Shown: positions 1-11,875 of the stretch, piece by piece | How the letters are laid out: every line of letters starts with the position of its first letter | Position numbering within the stretch: position 1 is the stretch's first letter | Assembly: GCA_024036415.1 (NCBI GenBank) | Contig: JAMWET010001218.1 | Span: 510,001 to 574,000, forward strand | Direction: 5' to 3' | Length of the DNA: 64,000 bases | DNA from: Prochilodus magdalenae | Lineage: Eukaryota; Chordata; Actinopteri; Characiformes; Prochilodontidae | The notes under the pieces: generated by a model | The model's database searches: none | Told to the model about the DNA's origin: nothing | Seen by the model: only the letters and a program-made list of their open reading frames with translations | Made by a program: the position numbers and the translations under genes

Positions 1-372
1 GACATTGCCCAGAGGACACTGCCCACTGGACGCTGTTCACTGGATAGTTTTAGCTGGTGGATGATCCTCAGTCCAGCCATGACACTGAGGTGTCCAGCAG
101 CACTGCTGTGTCTCATCCATTTACACCAGCACAGTACACACTAACACACCAGCACCACCACATTAGTGTCACTGGAGTGCTAAGAATGATCCACCACCCA
201 TATAATACATGCTCTGTTATGGTCTTGTGGGGGTCCTGTCCATTTAAGGTACAACAGGGAAAAGGGGGATATATAAAGTACACAGAGAAACAGCTTCTAT
301 ATGGTAAGTGGAGGTGATGCATTGTAATAGCGACGAGGTGGTTTTAATGCTATGGTTGATTGGTGTACAGCC
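1..372 (+). repeat. Dispersed repeat (MITE-like family), truncated by window edge
   Basis: Contains GTGGGGGTCCTGTCC, AGAGAAACAGCTTC, TATGGTAAGTGGAGG and GAGGTGGTTTTAATG blocks that recur, diverged, at 5649-5945, 13064-13654, 35053-35175, 47560-47710 and 60782-61954. Better copies are bounded by CACTGGCCACTTTATTAGGTACACC-like inverted ends. The open reading frames in it are incidental. Confidence 0.6.
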
Positions 373-601
373 TTAACAAATTAGTGTAGGACTTTGTACT
401 GTTACAGTTTTGCTGGTATTTGTGAGCAAGTATCTATATGACACAGCAGTACTCTGAAAAGCAGATGCTTTAAAATGAGCACATTATCAAGAATGTCTTT
501 CTAGGGACTTTATTGGAAACGCATGTAGTATAGCTTTATTGTTAACTACAGCTAAGTATTCTAGCTCATATAAGATTAGCCATAAACACTGGGCATATAT
601 A

Positions 602-1342
602 CAGTGGGGAAAATAAGTATTTGAACACCCTGCAACTTTGCAAGTTCTCCCACTTAGAAATGATGGAGGGGTCTGAAATTTTCATCTTGTCGACTGTGAG
701 AGACATAATCTAAAAAAATCCAGAAATCACAATGTATGATTTTTTAATCATTTATTTGTGTGTTACTGCTGCAAATAAGTATTTTAACACCTGCCAATCA
801 GCAAAAATCCTGTTAGTCCGCCTCTAAAAACTCCACCTCCACTCCACTTATTATTCTAAATTAGAAGCACCTGTTTGAGGTCGTTAGCTGCATAAAGACA
901 CCTGTCCACCCCACACAATCAGTAAGGCTCCAACTACTAACATGGCTAAGACCAAAGAGCTGTCCAAAGACACCAGAGACAAAACTGTTGACCTCCATAA
1001 GGCTGGAAAGGGCTACGGGGCAATTGCCAAGCAGCTTGGTGAAAGAAGATCAACTGTTGGAGCAATTATTAGAAAATGGGAGAAGCTAAACATGACTGTC
1101 CATCTCCCTCGGACTGGGGCTCCACACAAGATCTCACCTTGCGTGTTCAAATACTTATCTGCAGCAGTAACACACAAATAAATGATTAAAAAATCATACA
1201 TTGTGATTTCCGGATTTTTTTTTTAGATTATGTCTCTAACAGTGGACATGCACCTAAGATGAAAATTTCAGACCCCTCCATGATTTCTAAGTGGGAGAAC
1301 TTGCAAAGTCGCAGGGTGTTCAAATACTTGTTTTCCTCATTG
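602..1342 (+). mobile_element. Internally deleted Tc1/mariner transposon
   Basis: Inverted repeats of about 200 bp face each other: the left end starts CAGTGGGGAAAATAAGTATT, and the right end is its inverse ending at 1342. TA target duplications are at 600-601 and 1343-1344. Between them lies the N-terminal HTH of a Tc1 transposase starting at 942 ([20 protein letters not shown]). The catalytic DDE part is missing. Lies in the pla2r1 intron upstream of 1663. Confidence 0.9.
942..1181 (+). pseudogene. Tc1 transposase fragment (HTH only)
   Basis: 79 codons. The first 66 or so match the paired-like helix-turn-helix of fish Tc1 transposases ([39 protein letters not shown]). The remainder ([13 protein letters not shown]) is read from the right inverted repeat across the deletion joint. 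No DDE catalytic residues remain, so it cannot be an active transposase. Confidence 0.85.
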
Positions 1343-1662
1343 TATATCCCTGACTAACATGTTGGCACCTTCACTACTGAGGCAAACACAGGTTGTCCTC
1401 TTTAGAACCCACTGTTCTAATAATGAGCTGTAGTTCTCACCTGAGGAGGCTTTCCTCTTGACTTGTTCACTCCTCAAACTATGTTAGAGTAAATTCATAA
1501 AAATTACTCATGTAAAACAAACCTGAGCCCAGTCTGATCCCAGTGATATATGTGTATTTACCAGGCCCTAGGAGGCTCGGCACGAGTAACAGACCTTTAG
1601 TAGACATGCTCTTTTGTGCTTGGGCACAGTGTCACTAACCTCATGCTGTGCTGTCACTGTAG

Positions 1663-4103
1663 GGGAGTGGTCAACAGGCCTCTGTGCAGATCTTCACGGC
1701 TATGTATGTAAACGCAGAACCGTTTCGGTGATGGAGATTCCACGTGAGCCTTACTTTATTGGTGCCTGCCCAGAAAACTGGTTCTACTTTGGTCACAAGG
1801 TGAGACATATCTATCTATTCACGCTGACATTGCACCTGGAATTTTACTTTATCAGTGGGTGCTCATGAGTTCCATCCACAGCGATGCCACAACCATCCGT
1901 AGCCAGGAGTCCAACAGAGCTTGACTGGCCTCGCTCTGTCTGGTTGAGTTGGAAGGCCCTACACATTATGAAGTCATTTATGAATATGTAAATATGTAAT
2001 TGCATTTTATGTTGAGGCAATAAGAAGTGTATATTGCCAAAAAGAGCGTATATCCATACATACAGGGGTTGGACAATGAAACTGAAACACCTGTCATTTT
2101 AGTGTGGGAGGTCTCATGGCTAAATTGGACCAGCCTGGTGGCCAATCTTCATTAATTGCACATTGCACCAGTAAGAGCAGAGTGTGAAGGTTCAGTTAGC
2201 AGGTAAGAGCACAGTTCTGCTCAAAATACTGCAATGCACACAACATTATGGGTGACATACCAGAGTTCAAAAGAGGACAAACTGTTGGTGCACGTCTTGC
2301 TGGCGCATCTGTGACCAAGACAGCAAGTCTTTGTGATGTATCAAGAGCCACGGTATCCAGGGTAATGTCAGCATACCACCAAGAAGGACGAACCTCCACC
2401 AGCATCACGTAGTGACCTGGCCACTATCCTGCAAGAAGAATGGCTTAAAATCCCTCTGACCACTGTGCAGGACGCAGTATATGTCATTCCCAAGACCAAC
2501 TGACGCTGTATTGGCCGCAAAAGGACCATACTACACCATACTAATAAATGATTGTGGTCTAAAACCCGGTGTTTCAGTTTCATTGTCCAACCCCTGTATA
2601 TATATATATCCATAACGATGTATATCCATAATCTATCTGTAAAAGAAAAAAAGTGTTCTTAAATTACAGAAGTGGTCAGGTCACCTATTGGTCAATTCGT
2701 ACTATTGACACAAGGGCAAAAGATTACTCAAGAAAATTGCAGAAAAATTTTTGTGTGAACATTGTTGTCGATGTTGACAGTCTCTGTTCATCAAAGTGGA
2801 CACATTTAAAATGACATATTTTAATACAACATAATTTAATAACAAGTTTATTAGTTGTTTTCATTTTTTGTCACAGAAATTAGTACATAAATAACTCCCA
2901 GGTGCCGATCTTCAAAATAACCAATTCTTCTATTTCATTTTCCAGTGTTTGTTGCTGCATCTACCAGCCCGACCAGAGGAGGGGAAGAGCTGGACAGACG
3001 CTCAGTCCATCTGCTCCAACTTCCATGGAACACTTGTTGCCATTGAGAATGAGATTGAGCAAGGTAAGGCAATGACCCAGCACTGACACACTTCTCATTG
3101 GATTGTACCTGAGCAGTATGATGAAACTACCTCACTTAATACTAAACATACAGGACCATTCAAAAGTTCGCCAAAAAGATATGTAGGATGTTTTGTTTGT
3201 TTTATCAATAATTCTATTAACAAGAATTTAGTAAAATAAAAAATCTATATATTATTGTAATTATACAGCAGAGACAGCTGTATTATTTTGTATAGCTGGT
3301 AACATTGTGTACTCAAACCTAGCTCAGCTCACAGGTCAGGCCCACAGCAGTTTAAGACACGTGGTTTCCTGCAAAATGCTCCACAAAAACCATGCCCTCA
3401 TCCCAGAGTGTTTATTTCACTGCTGTAAAACAGGCTAGCTGGAAAGCAGACGACTCTGACGACACTGTTTTTAACCCTGGCCTGCAGTTTTACTGTGATT
3501 CTAGCAGTTACTCACCATGTTGAGCTTTGGCCATTTCCTACATGAGTGTTTTCTCTGGATGTTCATCCAAGGATCTTATTCTCAGAGCCTGTGCTGTATT
3601 TTCTCTCTTGTTCAGGTTCTGCTCAGAGGTGGCATAAACGGGAAAAGCGAATGGCTTTAAGTGAACTAATTGATAATGAAAGCTTATTGATCCCCTTTTA
3701 CTTTTTCCTTTGCTTAGCTTACGTCACCATGCTGCTCCATGGTCAGTCTGTGGGAGTTTGGATTGGCTTGAGGGATGCTGACACCATGAAGTGGACAAGT
3801 GGCAAACCTGTCACCTATACCAACTGGTCTCCTGTGGAGCCCAAGAGCTCCCTCAGTGTAGGTGGAGAGATGCTTTCCTAGAGACGGTGTTTTGTGTTTA
3901 TTTGAGATCTTGAGTTGCTGAGCTATGACCTGTGTGTGTGGGTGTGTGTGTACAGCAGGACGATTGGATGAACACGGCGAGTGTAGGTGTAGAACCACTC
4001 TGCACCATTTTGTCCAACAATCACAACTTTCACTTTACGGGGAAATGGTACGACGAGAAGTGCTCTCAGAGTGGCTACGGCTTCGTTTGTCAAAAACCAC
4101 AAG
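1663..4103 (+). CDS. pla2r1: pla2r1 exons: end of CTLD5 and CTLD6
   Basis: Exon 1663-1799 closes one CTLD (GEWSTGLC...YVCK, the last two disulfide cysteines) and opens the next (ACPENWFYF). Exons 2946-3063, 3718-3857 and 3959-4103 complete CTLD6, with the hydrophobic core motif VWIGLRD and the terminal GYGFVCQKP. The loop where sugar-binding lectins carry EPN or QPD reads VEPKSS, and there is no WND, so calcium-dependent sugar binding is not expected. That fits PLA2R1, which binds protein ligands. Confidence 0.85.
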
Positions 4104-7100
4104 GTGACTCTCGGACCATTTGTCTTTCCGACTGTCTGTTTGTGTGATTACAGTAAACAGAAAAGGTCGTCCTTGTGAAAGTTCCAGTGTAAACAATTAT
4201 CAAGATCAGGCTATACCTTTATTCAGGGTGATTTCTGATGAGGTTAGATGATAAAGGAAAGTCAAATGAACATGAAGTTTACTAAGATGATGTCACTAAG
4301 CATATTAAAAGCTTCAGACAAAATGAGCCCCCCCCTTACAACCCTGCAAGAGCCAATAGGCCAGCAGAACTATTACCATTGTAAACCAGCACTCAAAACT
4401 TTTATCTGTGAAAAACAGAGAAAATCGAGCTCCACTCTTGATTCCACTGTGAGAAGACAACTCAGCACCGTGGGTCTGAAAGAATGTGTAGCTGTATGAC
4501 CTTGATAAAAAAAGAAATGCAACAAAAAACCATTAAAGAAAAGGTTACTGGTATTTGCAGGACAATGGACAAACAACTCCCGAGTCTAGACCTCCACATG
4601 ACTGCATGGGTAAAAATGCTAAACCAACTTCTAAGACTGTGCTTCAGAGGTCTGAAAAGAAGTCCCTGCAGATTTCTTTGGAAAATCTGGAAGCAGGTGT
4701 CCCAAAAAAGAACGCTATAGAGCAAAAGGTGGACACACTAAATACTGAAAATATATTATATTTCGTTTATTATTATTAAATATCTTCTGTTTTATCCTAA
4801 TGTTTAAAAGTGAATGTTTTTTTTTTAACGGACGTTTTAACAAAACTTTACAAAGTAAAAAAGTAAAAAATCTTTGACCTGATGTGTATCAGTTACTAAG
4901 CAGTATCTTAGTCTCCATATCTCTCCCTGTTTCTGTCTCTCTCTCTGTCCCTCGTTTTCTTTGTAGATAAGACTAAACGTCCATCCCACTCGTATCACGA
5001 CCCTGCCTCCCTGGACTTCTCTCAGTACAGAAACCGGAGCTACCATGTGGTCCATGGAAACATGAGCTGGGATGAAGCCCAGCGTCGCTGTCTGGAGAAA
5101 AAGGCAGAGCTGGTCAGCATCACAGATCCATTCCATCAGGCCTACCTCACTGTGCTGGTCAACAGGCTGGGAGCCCCCCACTGGATCGGTCTCTACAGCG
5201 AAGATGTAAGCACGCATAGGGTTATTATTCATAAGCTTAAAATCATACTTTTCTATTAAATTACAGCTGTGTTGATTATAAACTGTAAAAAGTAAGAGAT
5301 GATGAAATTGTAAATACTAATAGAGAAGCCAGTAACACTGAGAATGAAGAGGAAAGGGATTCACAGCAGTGGTACAGGGTTTAGATAGATGTTGCAGTGT
5401 TTGCCAGTTGATTAGTAATATTATAAGTATACACTGTAAGTGTGCTAAAACATAGATATGCTAATGAGACAGTATCTTTACATTTACAATGACATTTACA
5501 TTTAAGGCATTTAGCAGATGCTTTTATCCAGGGCGACTTACAACCGTGCTTAGTGCTCTGTTGGATAATATTTTCCAGCATGAGAGCTATTAACGACTGA
5601 ATTAAAAAGAAGACATTTATTCTTTTTATTTGAATATACACCAACGGCCCCTTTATTAGGTACACTGACGTGTATCATTTTACCATTTTATCAGCCCTAA
5701 TTACTATATAGATATACTTTGTTTAACAGTCACAGACTGTAGTCCATTTGTCCTGATCCTATGGAGTCCTGACCACAGAAGAACAGGGTGAAAAGGGCTT
5801 TACAAGGTATCCAGAGAAACAGATGGACTACAGTCCAATTGTAATTGTAAAACTATGAAATGCACCTTATGGTAAGTAGAGCTGATAAAATGGACCAGTG
5901 CAGATACAAGGAGGTGTACCCTAAGTGGCTGGTCGGTGTATCAATGTATAATGCTATATATATATATATGTGTATATATATGCATGCATATATATGTATG
6001 TATGTATATATAAAACATATAAATATAATGTTATATAATGTATATAGATAACATATTTGAATATTACATTTTAGGTTATAAATGCAATCTGTCTGGAAAT
6101 TCTAAAGTCTGACAGGACCAAGGTTCATCATGTGTGCCTCTTGTAGTTTGCCTTATTTGCCATATAGAATATGCCAGATATTTGAAAAGTATTAATGAAA
6201 TGTCAAGGTAAATTACTCCACAACTATGAATTAATTACAGTATATTAATTATCATTTAGTGACTTATTGTATAATCTTAAAACACTGACCCCCCAAATCT
6301 CAGATTACCATCTGTTGTCATGTTTGTAATGTTTTAATCTGCAGTGTATATGCCATTACTAAACCAAACATCAGTAGTAACCTCTCAAGCATCGATATGG
6401 AACGTGGCTGGTGAACAGTAATCTGTACCTGCACAGTGTGCTATCCGTGAATGACTAGGACTGAACAAGCTCTGCTCCACAGGATGGGATAAATTACCAG
6501 TGGTCTGACCGCAGTGACACTGTGTTTACACACTGGGACTCAGTTGAGGATGATGATGGGGATGAAGGCTTTGTGTTGGGAAACTGTGTGTATATGGACA
6601 TCACAGGAGGCTGGAGGAGAGCAGACTGTGACATGCCTCTGCCAGGTGCACTGTGCTACGTACCTCCACTTAGTGAGTCCAGCTTTCTCCTCTCTCCATT
6701 TCATAAACCTATACACACAAATCCTGTTAACTACTGACTCTATTACTTTTATCAGCCTATTTCATCATCAGCACATTCTGCTCCTCCTCTGCCCCGTTCT
6801 CTCTTCCTCCCTTAGAAAGCAGTGCATTCTCCTACGATGTTGTGTGCCCAAAAACATGGCTGAAGTTTCGTGGGAGCTGCTACAATTTCGACTCGATCCT
6901 CCTGAGGTTGCCACTAGAGGATGCCAGAGAACACTGCAAGAAAAGAGGTACTGCATTGCTGGCCTATCAGAAGAGCTCCCCCTAGTGACTGTAAATTTGA
7001 TTTGAGCTGGAGTCCCTATTTTTGGATTCTGTTCATTTTGTATTATGTCTGTATTTTTCCAGAGAACTCGTCGGATGTTTTGACAATCCGGGACGAGGAA

Positions 7101-10100
7101 GAGAATCGCTTCTTTTTGGACCAGATGAAGAACTATTATGATGGCTCTCAGACTGTCTGGTTGGGCATTTACTACAACACAGACAGTACGAGAAGCCTTT
7201 TAACATCGACTGTTTTCCCCTTAGCCCTTAATAGCCAAGATTCATGGAGCTTACAAGCTTATACTCCAGCAGCTAGCACAAAACTGCACAGTTTGAGTAT
7301 TAAAGAGTGCTGCTATTATTTTAGGAATTCAGCATAACCTATATGGGTTTAAACGTTTGTGCACCTAACCTTTACATCTATACAATCTTTAAGTTGGATA
7401 TCCCATTTCAAATTCTTGTGCAGTGAAGGGGATTCTGCCAGTTCCTAACTAATTTAGACTTTGAGACATAAACAGAGTCATTTAGGGTGATTTGATGTCA
7501 AGTGGTTCAATGTAGGGAAACGCATTCTCTGATGTTTTTACAGTAGTGGAGATGTGAATCGGGGTCGCCATGTCTACATGTCTACAACCCAAATATAGCA
7601 TGTATTCCTCCATCATAAATGCATTCAAATAAATGGATTAAAATATTTTCTACCCAAAACTGTACTACAGAGCTGTGTGTCAGACATCATATCAGTCAGG
7701 AAGTTGCTCCAGAATGGAGTATTCCAAAACTAAATCTTAAAATCTCCTTTAGTATGGAATTGGAATGAATATGTAACTCTGGATTTTGGAGTGTGCCTGC
7801 AGAAATTTGTGCCCGTTAAATCAAAAAAAGCTTTTGTGAGATTGGGCACTGTTCTCATGCTGATGTTGCTTCATGAGACAGGTTGGAACTTTATAGTGAG
7901 GGATGCAACTTAGGGATCAAGTAGGGGGTGTCCATATACCATGTGTATTCTTTCCAGTTTTTTAAATTTTATTATTATCCATAGAATATGTCTAAAAGTG
8001 TGTATCTTGTGTTCTATGCAGACGATGCTTTAACCTGTGTGGATGGCTCTCCACTGGGCTATACGAACTGGCGTTCGAAGGCACCCGACAGAAATGTGTT
8101 GAGGGCAGACACGTGTGTGTCGACACGGGTATCAGACGCTGAATGGCTCTTGGCCAACTGCGGAGACAAGCTGGGCTTCATCTGCAAAACTCGCTCAGGT
8201 ACACACTAAAGATGGGTCTGAATCTGTGAATAGTCAGAAAGAGACATCTGAACCAGGAGATATCTGAACCTTGTACTCAATCTATGTAGAACCTGCATTA
8301 TGCTTTGGTCAGTATCTCTGTTGGGTTTCCCAAAAGCATCATCCCAGACATTCTTAAATGATTTCAGCACTATGTTTATAGGTAAACTTGGCCAGAAAAG
8401 GAACCGCAAGCACACGATTGCAGACAGCTATAGGCAGATATAGGCTTAGCAGACGTTTAGTATTGGTCTGTTAATCTTAAAGACTGTAGATTGGTTTAGG
8501 TTGTAAATCAAGCCACGTATCACCTACTGTGGATTGTGGTCTGGTCTGGGTCTAATATTGTACAGTAATAGATCAAATGCTGAGTTTCTTGTTGGATTAT
8601 TATTATTTGAGGCAATATCTCTATGGCATAAATGCGTCATAATAACCCACATTCAGTCTACACCTTGCCCTTCAATATGAAGTTTAAAGTGTGTAGATTC
8701 CTACTGATTTCTCCAACTCTCATAAAAAAGACTAACTAGTCCAGGACGAGAAGCATTCCTGAATTCCAGTGGCACACTTCCAAAATGTAAATAGTAATAA
8801 ATAAATAATAGTAATATAACAATGTGTTATATAGTACTGTGCATAAACACAGCATTGTTTCAAAATACCTCCTTTAAAAAACTTGCACTACGAGACAGAA
8901 GGAAAACAACAGATACTTAACCTTTTCTCTTTTAGTAAAACATTTCTATCCATCCAAGACACAAGCTGGTGTTTACTCCGGCTTTTAATACGTGGTGTAT
9001 TTGATTGGAGCCAGTTGGTTCGGTTTACGCATTCCGGTATTATTATGTGGAAGAGATTTCTAACATTTGGGTCGTGTCCTCTCCCGTTTTCTTTTTTTGG
9101 GTCATATATCAAATGTGTGACTAAATCCATATTTTGTTTTCTGGGTTGTTTAACAGAGGCGGTCCAAGAGGTGAAGGTAGAGCCAGTAAATGGTAAGAGC
9201 TTTTTTCATTCACACCACCTTGTGGCCCAACTCCATGTACATTGTTGAGTGTGTGCTGGCAGGAGGAATAGTTCCAGACCAGAACTAGGTTTAGCTGTTC
9301 ATGTTTAACTTTGTTTTTCAATAACTCTCTTTATTAAAGACAGAAATAGTGAACCAAGAACAAGGACATAAAAAATACAGGCTTTTGGAGCACCATCATG
9401 GGTTATTTGCAACTAGGTCATGTAAGCAGAATTTCTAGTCGCAACTTATTAATTAATATATGTAGATAATCAGATATATATTTGTATAGATCTGAATTGA
9501 CAGGCAGGATACAGTCATAGATAGACAGATGGATCAATAGATCGATAGATAGATAGATACATGGTTGGGTGGATGGATGGATAGCTGAATGGATTGATAG
9601 ATGAATCGATAGACATACAGAGAAAATAACAACTGTGCACGACCTGCTAAACTGTCCCCATCAGGTAAACAGTACTTAAAGCTTTCATCTTTGAGAGAGA
9701 GAAGAAAAACATCAAGCTCCACAAGTTGCTTCAGATCTGTTACTGCTACATCCACAGGTTTCTGTCCATCCCTCCACTATTAGTAGACATCTTGACACCA
9801 TGGGTCTGAAAGGATGTGCACGTGTCTTTTACTGGGAATGCTTATATAATGATAATGATCTTTCTTCTGACCTCAACATTACAGAATGTGTTTGGAATTA
9901 CTTAGACTATAAAAAGCTTAAAATGTAGCCAACTTCTGAGACTGAAATTCAAAGGGTCGGAAAATATTTGCAGTTTTTCTTTTTCTTGTTTTGTTTTTTG
10001 AAAAACTAAACACAAGACTCAGAATGGAAGCTGTAATAAAGGTTGGACACATATCCAACAGAAAAATGTGTTTAAGCTTCTGTGCTACTGCTTTTTCTTG

Positions 10101-10530
10101 CAGATAAAAAAATGTGAACCTTGTACTCAATGTCCGTCTAGACTGTAAATAAAATAAAGTCTAGGTTATCTGCTTTAACTTTTTTTTGTATTTTGTATGC
10201 ACATGGAAAAAAGTACCAAAGTGAAGAAAAGCGGACAGATTGACTCATCAGTACATACTCATTGTGCAAGGCCTTGATTAAAACATTCCCCTGTATTATA
10301 TTTATCTTGCAGTTTTGCACCATGGAGTTGTCCCGGCAGCAGTCTTGGTGGCCATCTTGTTTTTCGCAATGCTGGCTGGGGGTCTGTGGTTCGTGTATAA
10401 AAGAAACACTTTGCGCTTCCAAAGGCTTCCATCGCTTGGCAGCGCCTACTACAGACAGAGCAGCTCTCAGGCCACGGACTCCGATGGAAATGTCCTACTC
10501 ACAGACCTGGAGACACAAACAGGGGACTAG
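1663..10530 (+). CDS. pla2r1: Phospholipase A2 receptor 1 (PLA2R1), 3' part of gene
   Basis: Type I membrane endocytic receptor of the mannose-receptor family; mammalian members bind secreted phospholipase A2 and clear it. Coding exons: 1663-1799, 2946-3063, 3718-3857, 3959-4103 (acceptor could be 3956), 4967-5205, 6483-6672, 6816-6947, 7063-7185, 8022-8198, 9157-9192, 10313-10530 (TAG at 10528). All junctions are GT-AG and phase-compatible, giving about 550 residues: end of CTLD5, CTLD6, 7 and 8, short stalk, transmembrane helix, tail. PLA2R1 was preferred to MRC1/MRC2 because, from memory, CTLD8 and the tail align best with human PLA2R1: a double-Tyr site after a Phe-Arg-Leu stretch and a C-terminal hydrophobic-pair plus Asp-Leu-Glu motif. 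Its position just upstream of ly75 agrees. The 5' exons (ricin-B, FNII, CTLD1-4) lie left of the window. MRC1-like is the main alternative name. Confidence 0.85.
2063..2595 (+). mobile_element. Second internally deleted Tc1-type element
   Basis: Terminal inverted repeats of about 29 bp (CAGGGGTTGGACAATGAAAC at the left, its inverse at the right) are flanked by TA at 2061-2062 and 2596-2597. Inside, 2248-2412 encodes an HTH piece (IPEFKRGQTVGARLAG, VSRATVSRVMSAY) ending at TAG. About 40 codons resembling a Tc1 C-terminus follow (DLATILQEEWLKIPLTTVQD). The central domain is deleted. Confidence 0.85.
3064..3717. other. pla2r1: pla2r1 intron; solitary Tc1-like end
   Basis: At 3149 TA is followed by CAGGACCATTCAAAAGTTCG, which resembles the terminal sequence of fish Tc1-type elements. 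I found no matching inverse end within the intron. Otherwise unremarkable AT-rich sequence. Confidence 0.3.
4967..6672 (+). CDS. pla2r1: pla2r1 exons: CTLD7
   Basis: Two exons (4967-5205, 6483-6672) encode one CTLD. It starts after a linker at FSQYRNRSYHVV and includes SWDEAQRRC, LVSITDPFHQAYL, PHWIGLYSED and the closing GALCYVPP. The second exon has an acidic run (residues EDDDGDEG) in the loop before the third cysteine. Junction phases match (2+0, then 0+1). The intron between the two exons, 5206-6482, holds MITE and LINE/SINE-tail fragments. Confidence 0.85.
5483..5546 (-). repeat. LINE/SINE 3' tail fragment
   Basis: Reverse complement reads TAAGTCGCCCTGGATAAAAG followed by CATCTGCTAAATG and TGTAAA repeats. 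This is the L2-type stem-loop tail also found on the SINE at 34130-34183. 5' truncated. Confidence 0.6.
5649..5945. repeat. MITE-like repeat copy
   Basis: Left end CTTTATTAGGTACACTG and right end GGTGTACCCTAAGTGG are inverse versions of one another. The interior shares TCCTGA, GAACAGGGTGAAAAG, AGAGAAACAGATGGACTACAG and AAGTAGAGCTGATAAAATGG with the other copies in this window. Followed at about 5955-6030 by a TA/TG-rich microsatellite. Lies in a pla2r1 intron. Confidence 0.6.
6816..8198 (+). CDS. pla2r1: pla2r1 exons: CTLD8
   Basis: Exons 6816-6947, 7063-7185 and 8022-8198 form the membrane-proximal CTLD: CPKTWLKFRGSCYNF, DVLTIRDEEENRFF, VWLGIYYNTD, GYTNWRSKAPD and GFICKTRS. The expanded segment before the second helix and the spacing to its cysteine follow PLA2R1 CTLD8 more closely than MRC1, comparing with remembered sequences. 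No EPN/WND pair is present. Confidence 0.85.
8320..8400. repeat. Partial MITE (TTGGGTTTCCCAAAAGC family)
   Basis: Begins TTGGGTTTCCCAAAAGCATC. The same end, with an inverse partner, bounds the small element at 27480-27611. No second end was found here. Confidence 0.4.
9157..10530 (+). CDS. pla2r1: pla2r1 exons: stalk, transmembrane helix and cytoplasmic tail
   Basis: Exon 9157-9192 is a 12-residue stalk (EAVQEVKVEPVN). Exon 10313-10530 starts HHGVVPAA, then carries a hydrophobic helix of about 22 residues ending WFVY, a basic stop-transfer KR, and a tail of about 43 residues. The tail has GSAYYRQSS and, near the end, GNVLLTDLE. In mammalian PLA2R1 a double-Tyr NxYY-type motif is reported to drive clathrin uptake, and the family also uses hydrophobic-pair plus acidic signals. 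The role here is by analogy. Confidence 0.85.
9193..10312. other. pla2r1: pla2r1 intron with GATA microsatellite
   Basis: Short degenerate GATA/GATG repeats at about 9515-9610. No exon-like or conserved segment was recognised in the rest. Confidence 0.4.
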
Positions 10531-11875
10531 CGAGAGTGTGTGTATATGTCTGTGTGAGTTCAGTCAGGGATATTGCAGTAGGGCCAAACTTGATGAATCT
10601 TGTATCTACACGACATCGGCGTGGTCCTCTTTGCTGTGCTCCATCTGTGATAATGCACATGTCCTATGAGCTATCATATAAATAAGGAAATAAGAAAGGG
10701 ATGTCCTAAATAACAGTGATTGTTTTCTTGTTTTCACAATATCAGGGAGACTTTTGTAGACACATCTATTAGTCTGTTAAGATAAGACAGGGAACAGTGT
10801 GATATTTCTGCTTAGAAACGGATATTTATGCTTCTTTGAAGTCCTTTGTTCATATGAAGATCAGTCGAACAATGCTTTCAGCCGTTCAGAGGGCCTTTTT
10901 TCTTGTAAGTCTTGTCGGGCAGGAAGTTTTCGTAGTCGGGGTTAGAACAATAAACAGTGAGCCCTTCCGGAAACCGTGGCCTAGGATAGTTTTAAACTGT
11001 TTAGCTGCAGCACACCGGAGCAGCAGAACGGCCAGACGTTTGGACAGACAACACAGCCTTGGGTTATCAGTATTTGAACACTCTTTCAGCGAGCCGGCTA
11101 TTTCTTCTTCAGCTCTGAATTTATTGGGAATAATGTTGTGAAATTACATGTTTGTTTTTTTGACAAGCACTTTATCTTCCTTCAACCCCCTGCACTCTGT
11201 TTCAGCATTAGTGGAATAAAGGCCATGGATGCTGTCCAAATCCAACTTTAGCCCTTATTGCCCTGGACTCCGAAGTTATCCAAATTACAAATCGCTGCTG
11301 TACAAAACAGCTTTGTTTACATTAACCAAGAGGGCAGATATTGAGGGGTATAACTGTTATAACCCATGCTTGTATTACATTCCGTGGGACTCTGGGTAGG
11401 GTATACCATAGTGGGTAGGTTACACCATAGTGAGTGGGTTGTGCTGAAATTGAGAATGTGTATGTAACCACTGAGGCCTTATAAAAATACATTTCATCTG
11501 TGGAGGAAAAGGGTAAAATATCAGCTGTGCTGAATTTAACGTTCTAAAGTATATTTGTATCTTTAAGCAGAAAAGATAGAATGACTTCTGTTATTCACGT
11601 GCCCAACTTCCGTTGACAGGCTGTTTCTGTGGTATGAGATACATGTGAAACCACTTTGTTTTGAAGTCTTCTCCACAAACCGACTTTGGGCAACAGAATA
11701 TGACCACAGTGGTTCTACATCATATCGTTCATGCACTGTGTATACTGAAAGTTTTAACTGACCTTTCTGCTTAGATATTATTTTGTATTATGAGAATGAC
11801 ATATTTTTTGTCGCCTGCCATGTGGTATGAAATATACAGTATTGTACAGTATTGTAAGTCACAGTTTACAATTTA

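Noticed and set aside
1..322. Short frames at the left edge
   Set aside because: They lie wholly in a dispersed repeat found at least six times in the window.
10531..10669. Reading frame continuing past the pla2r1 stop
   Set aside because: It is in another frame from the coding exon and has no similarity to known receptor tails.
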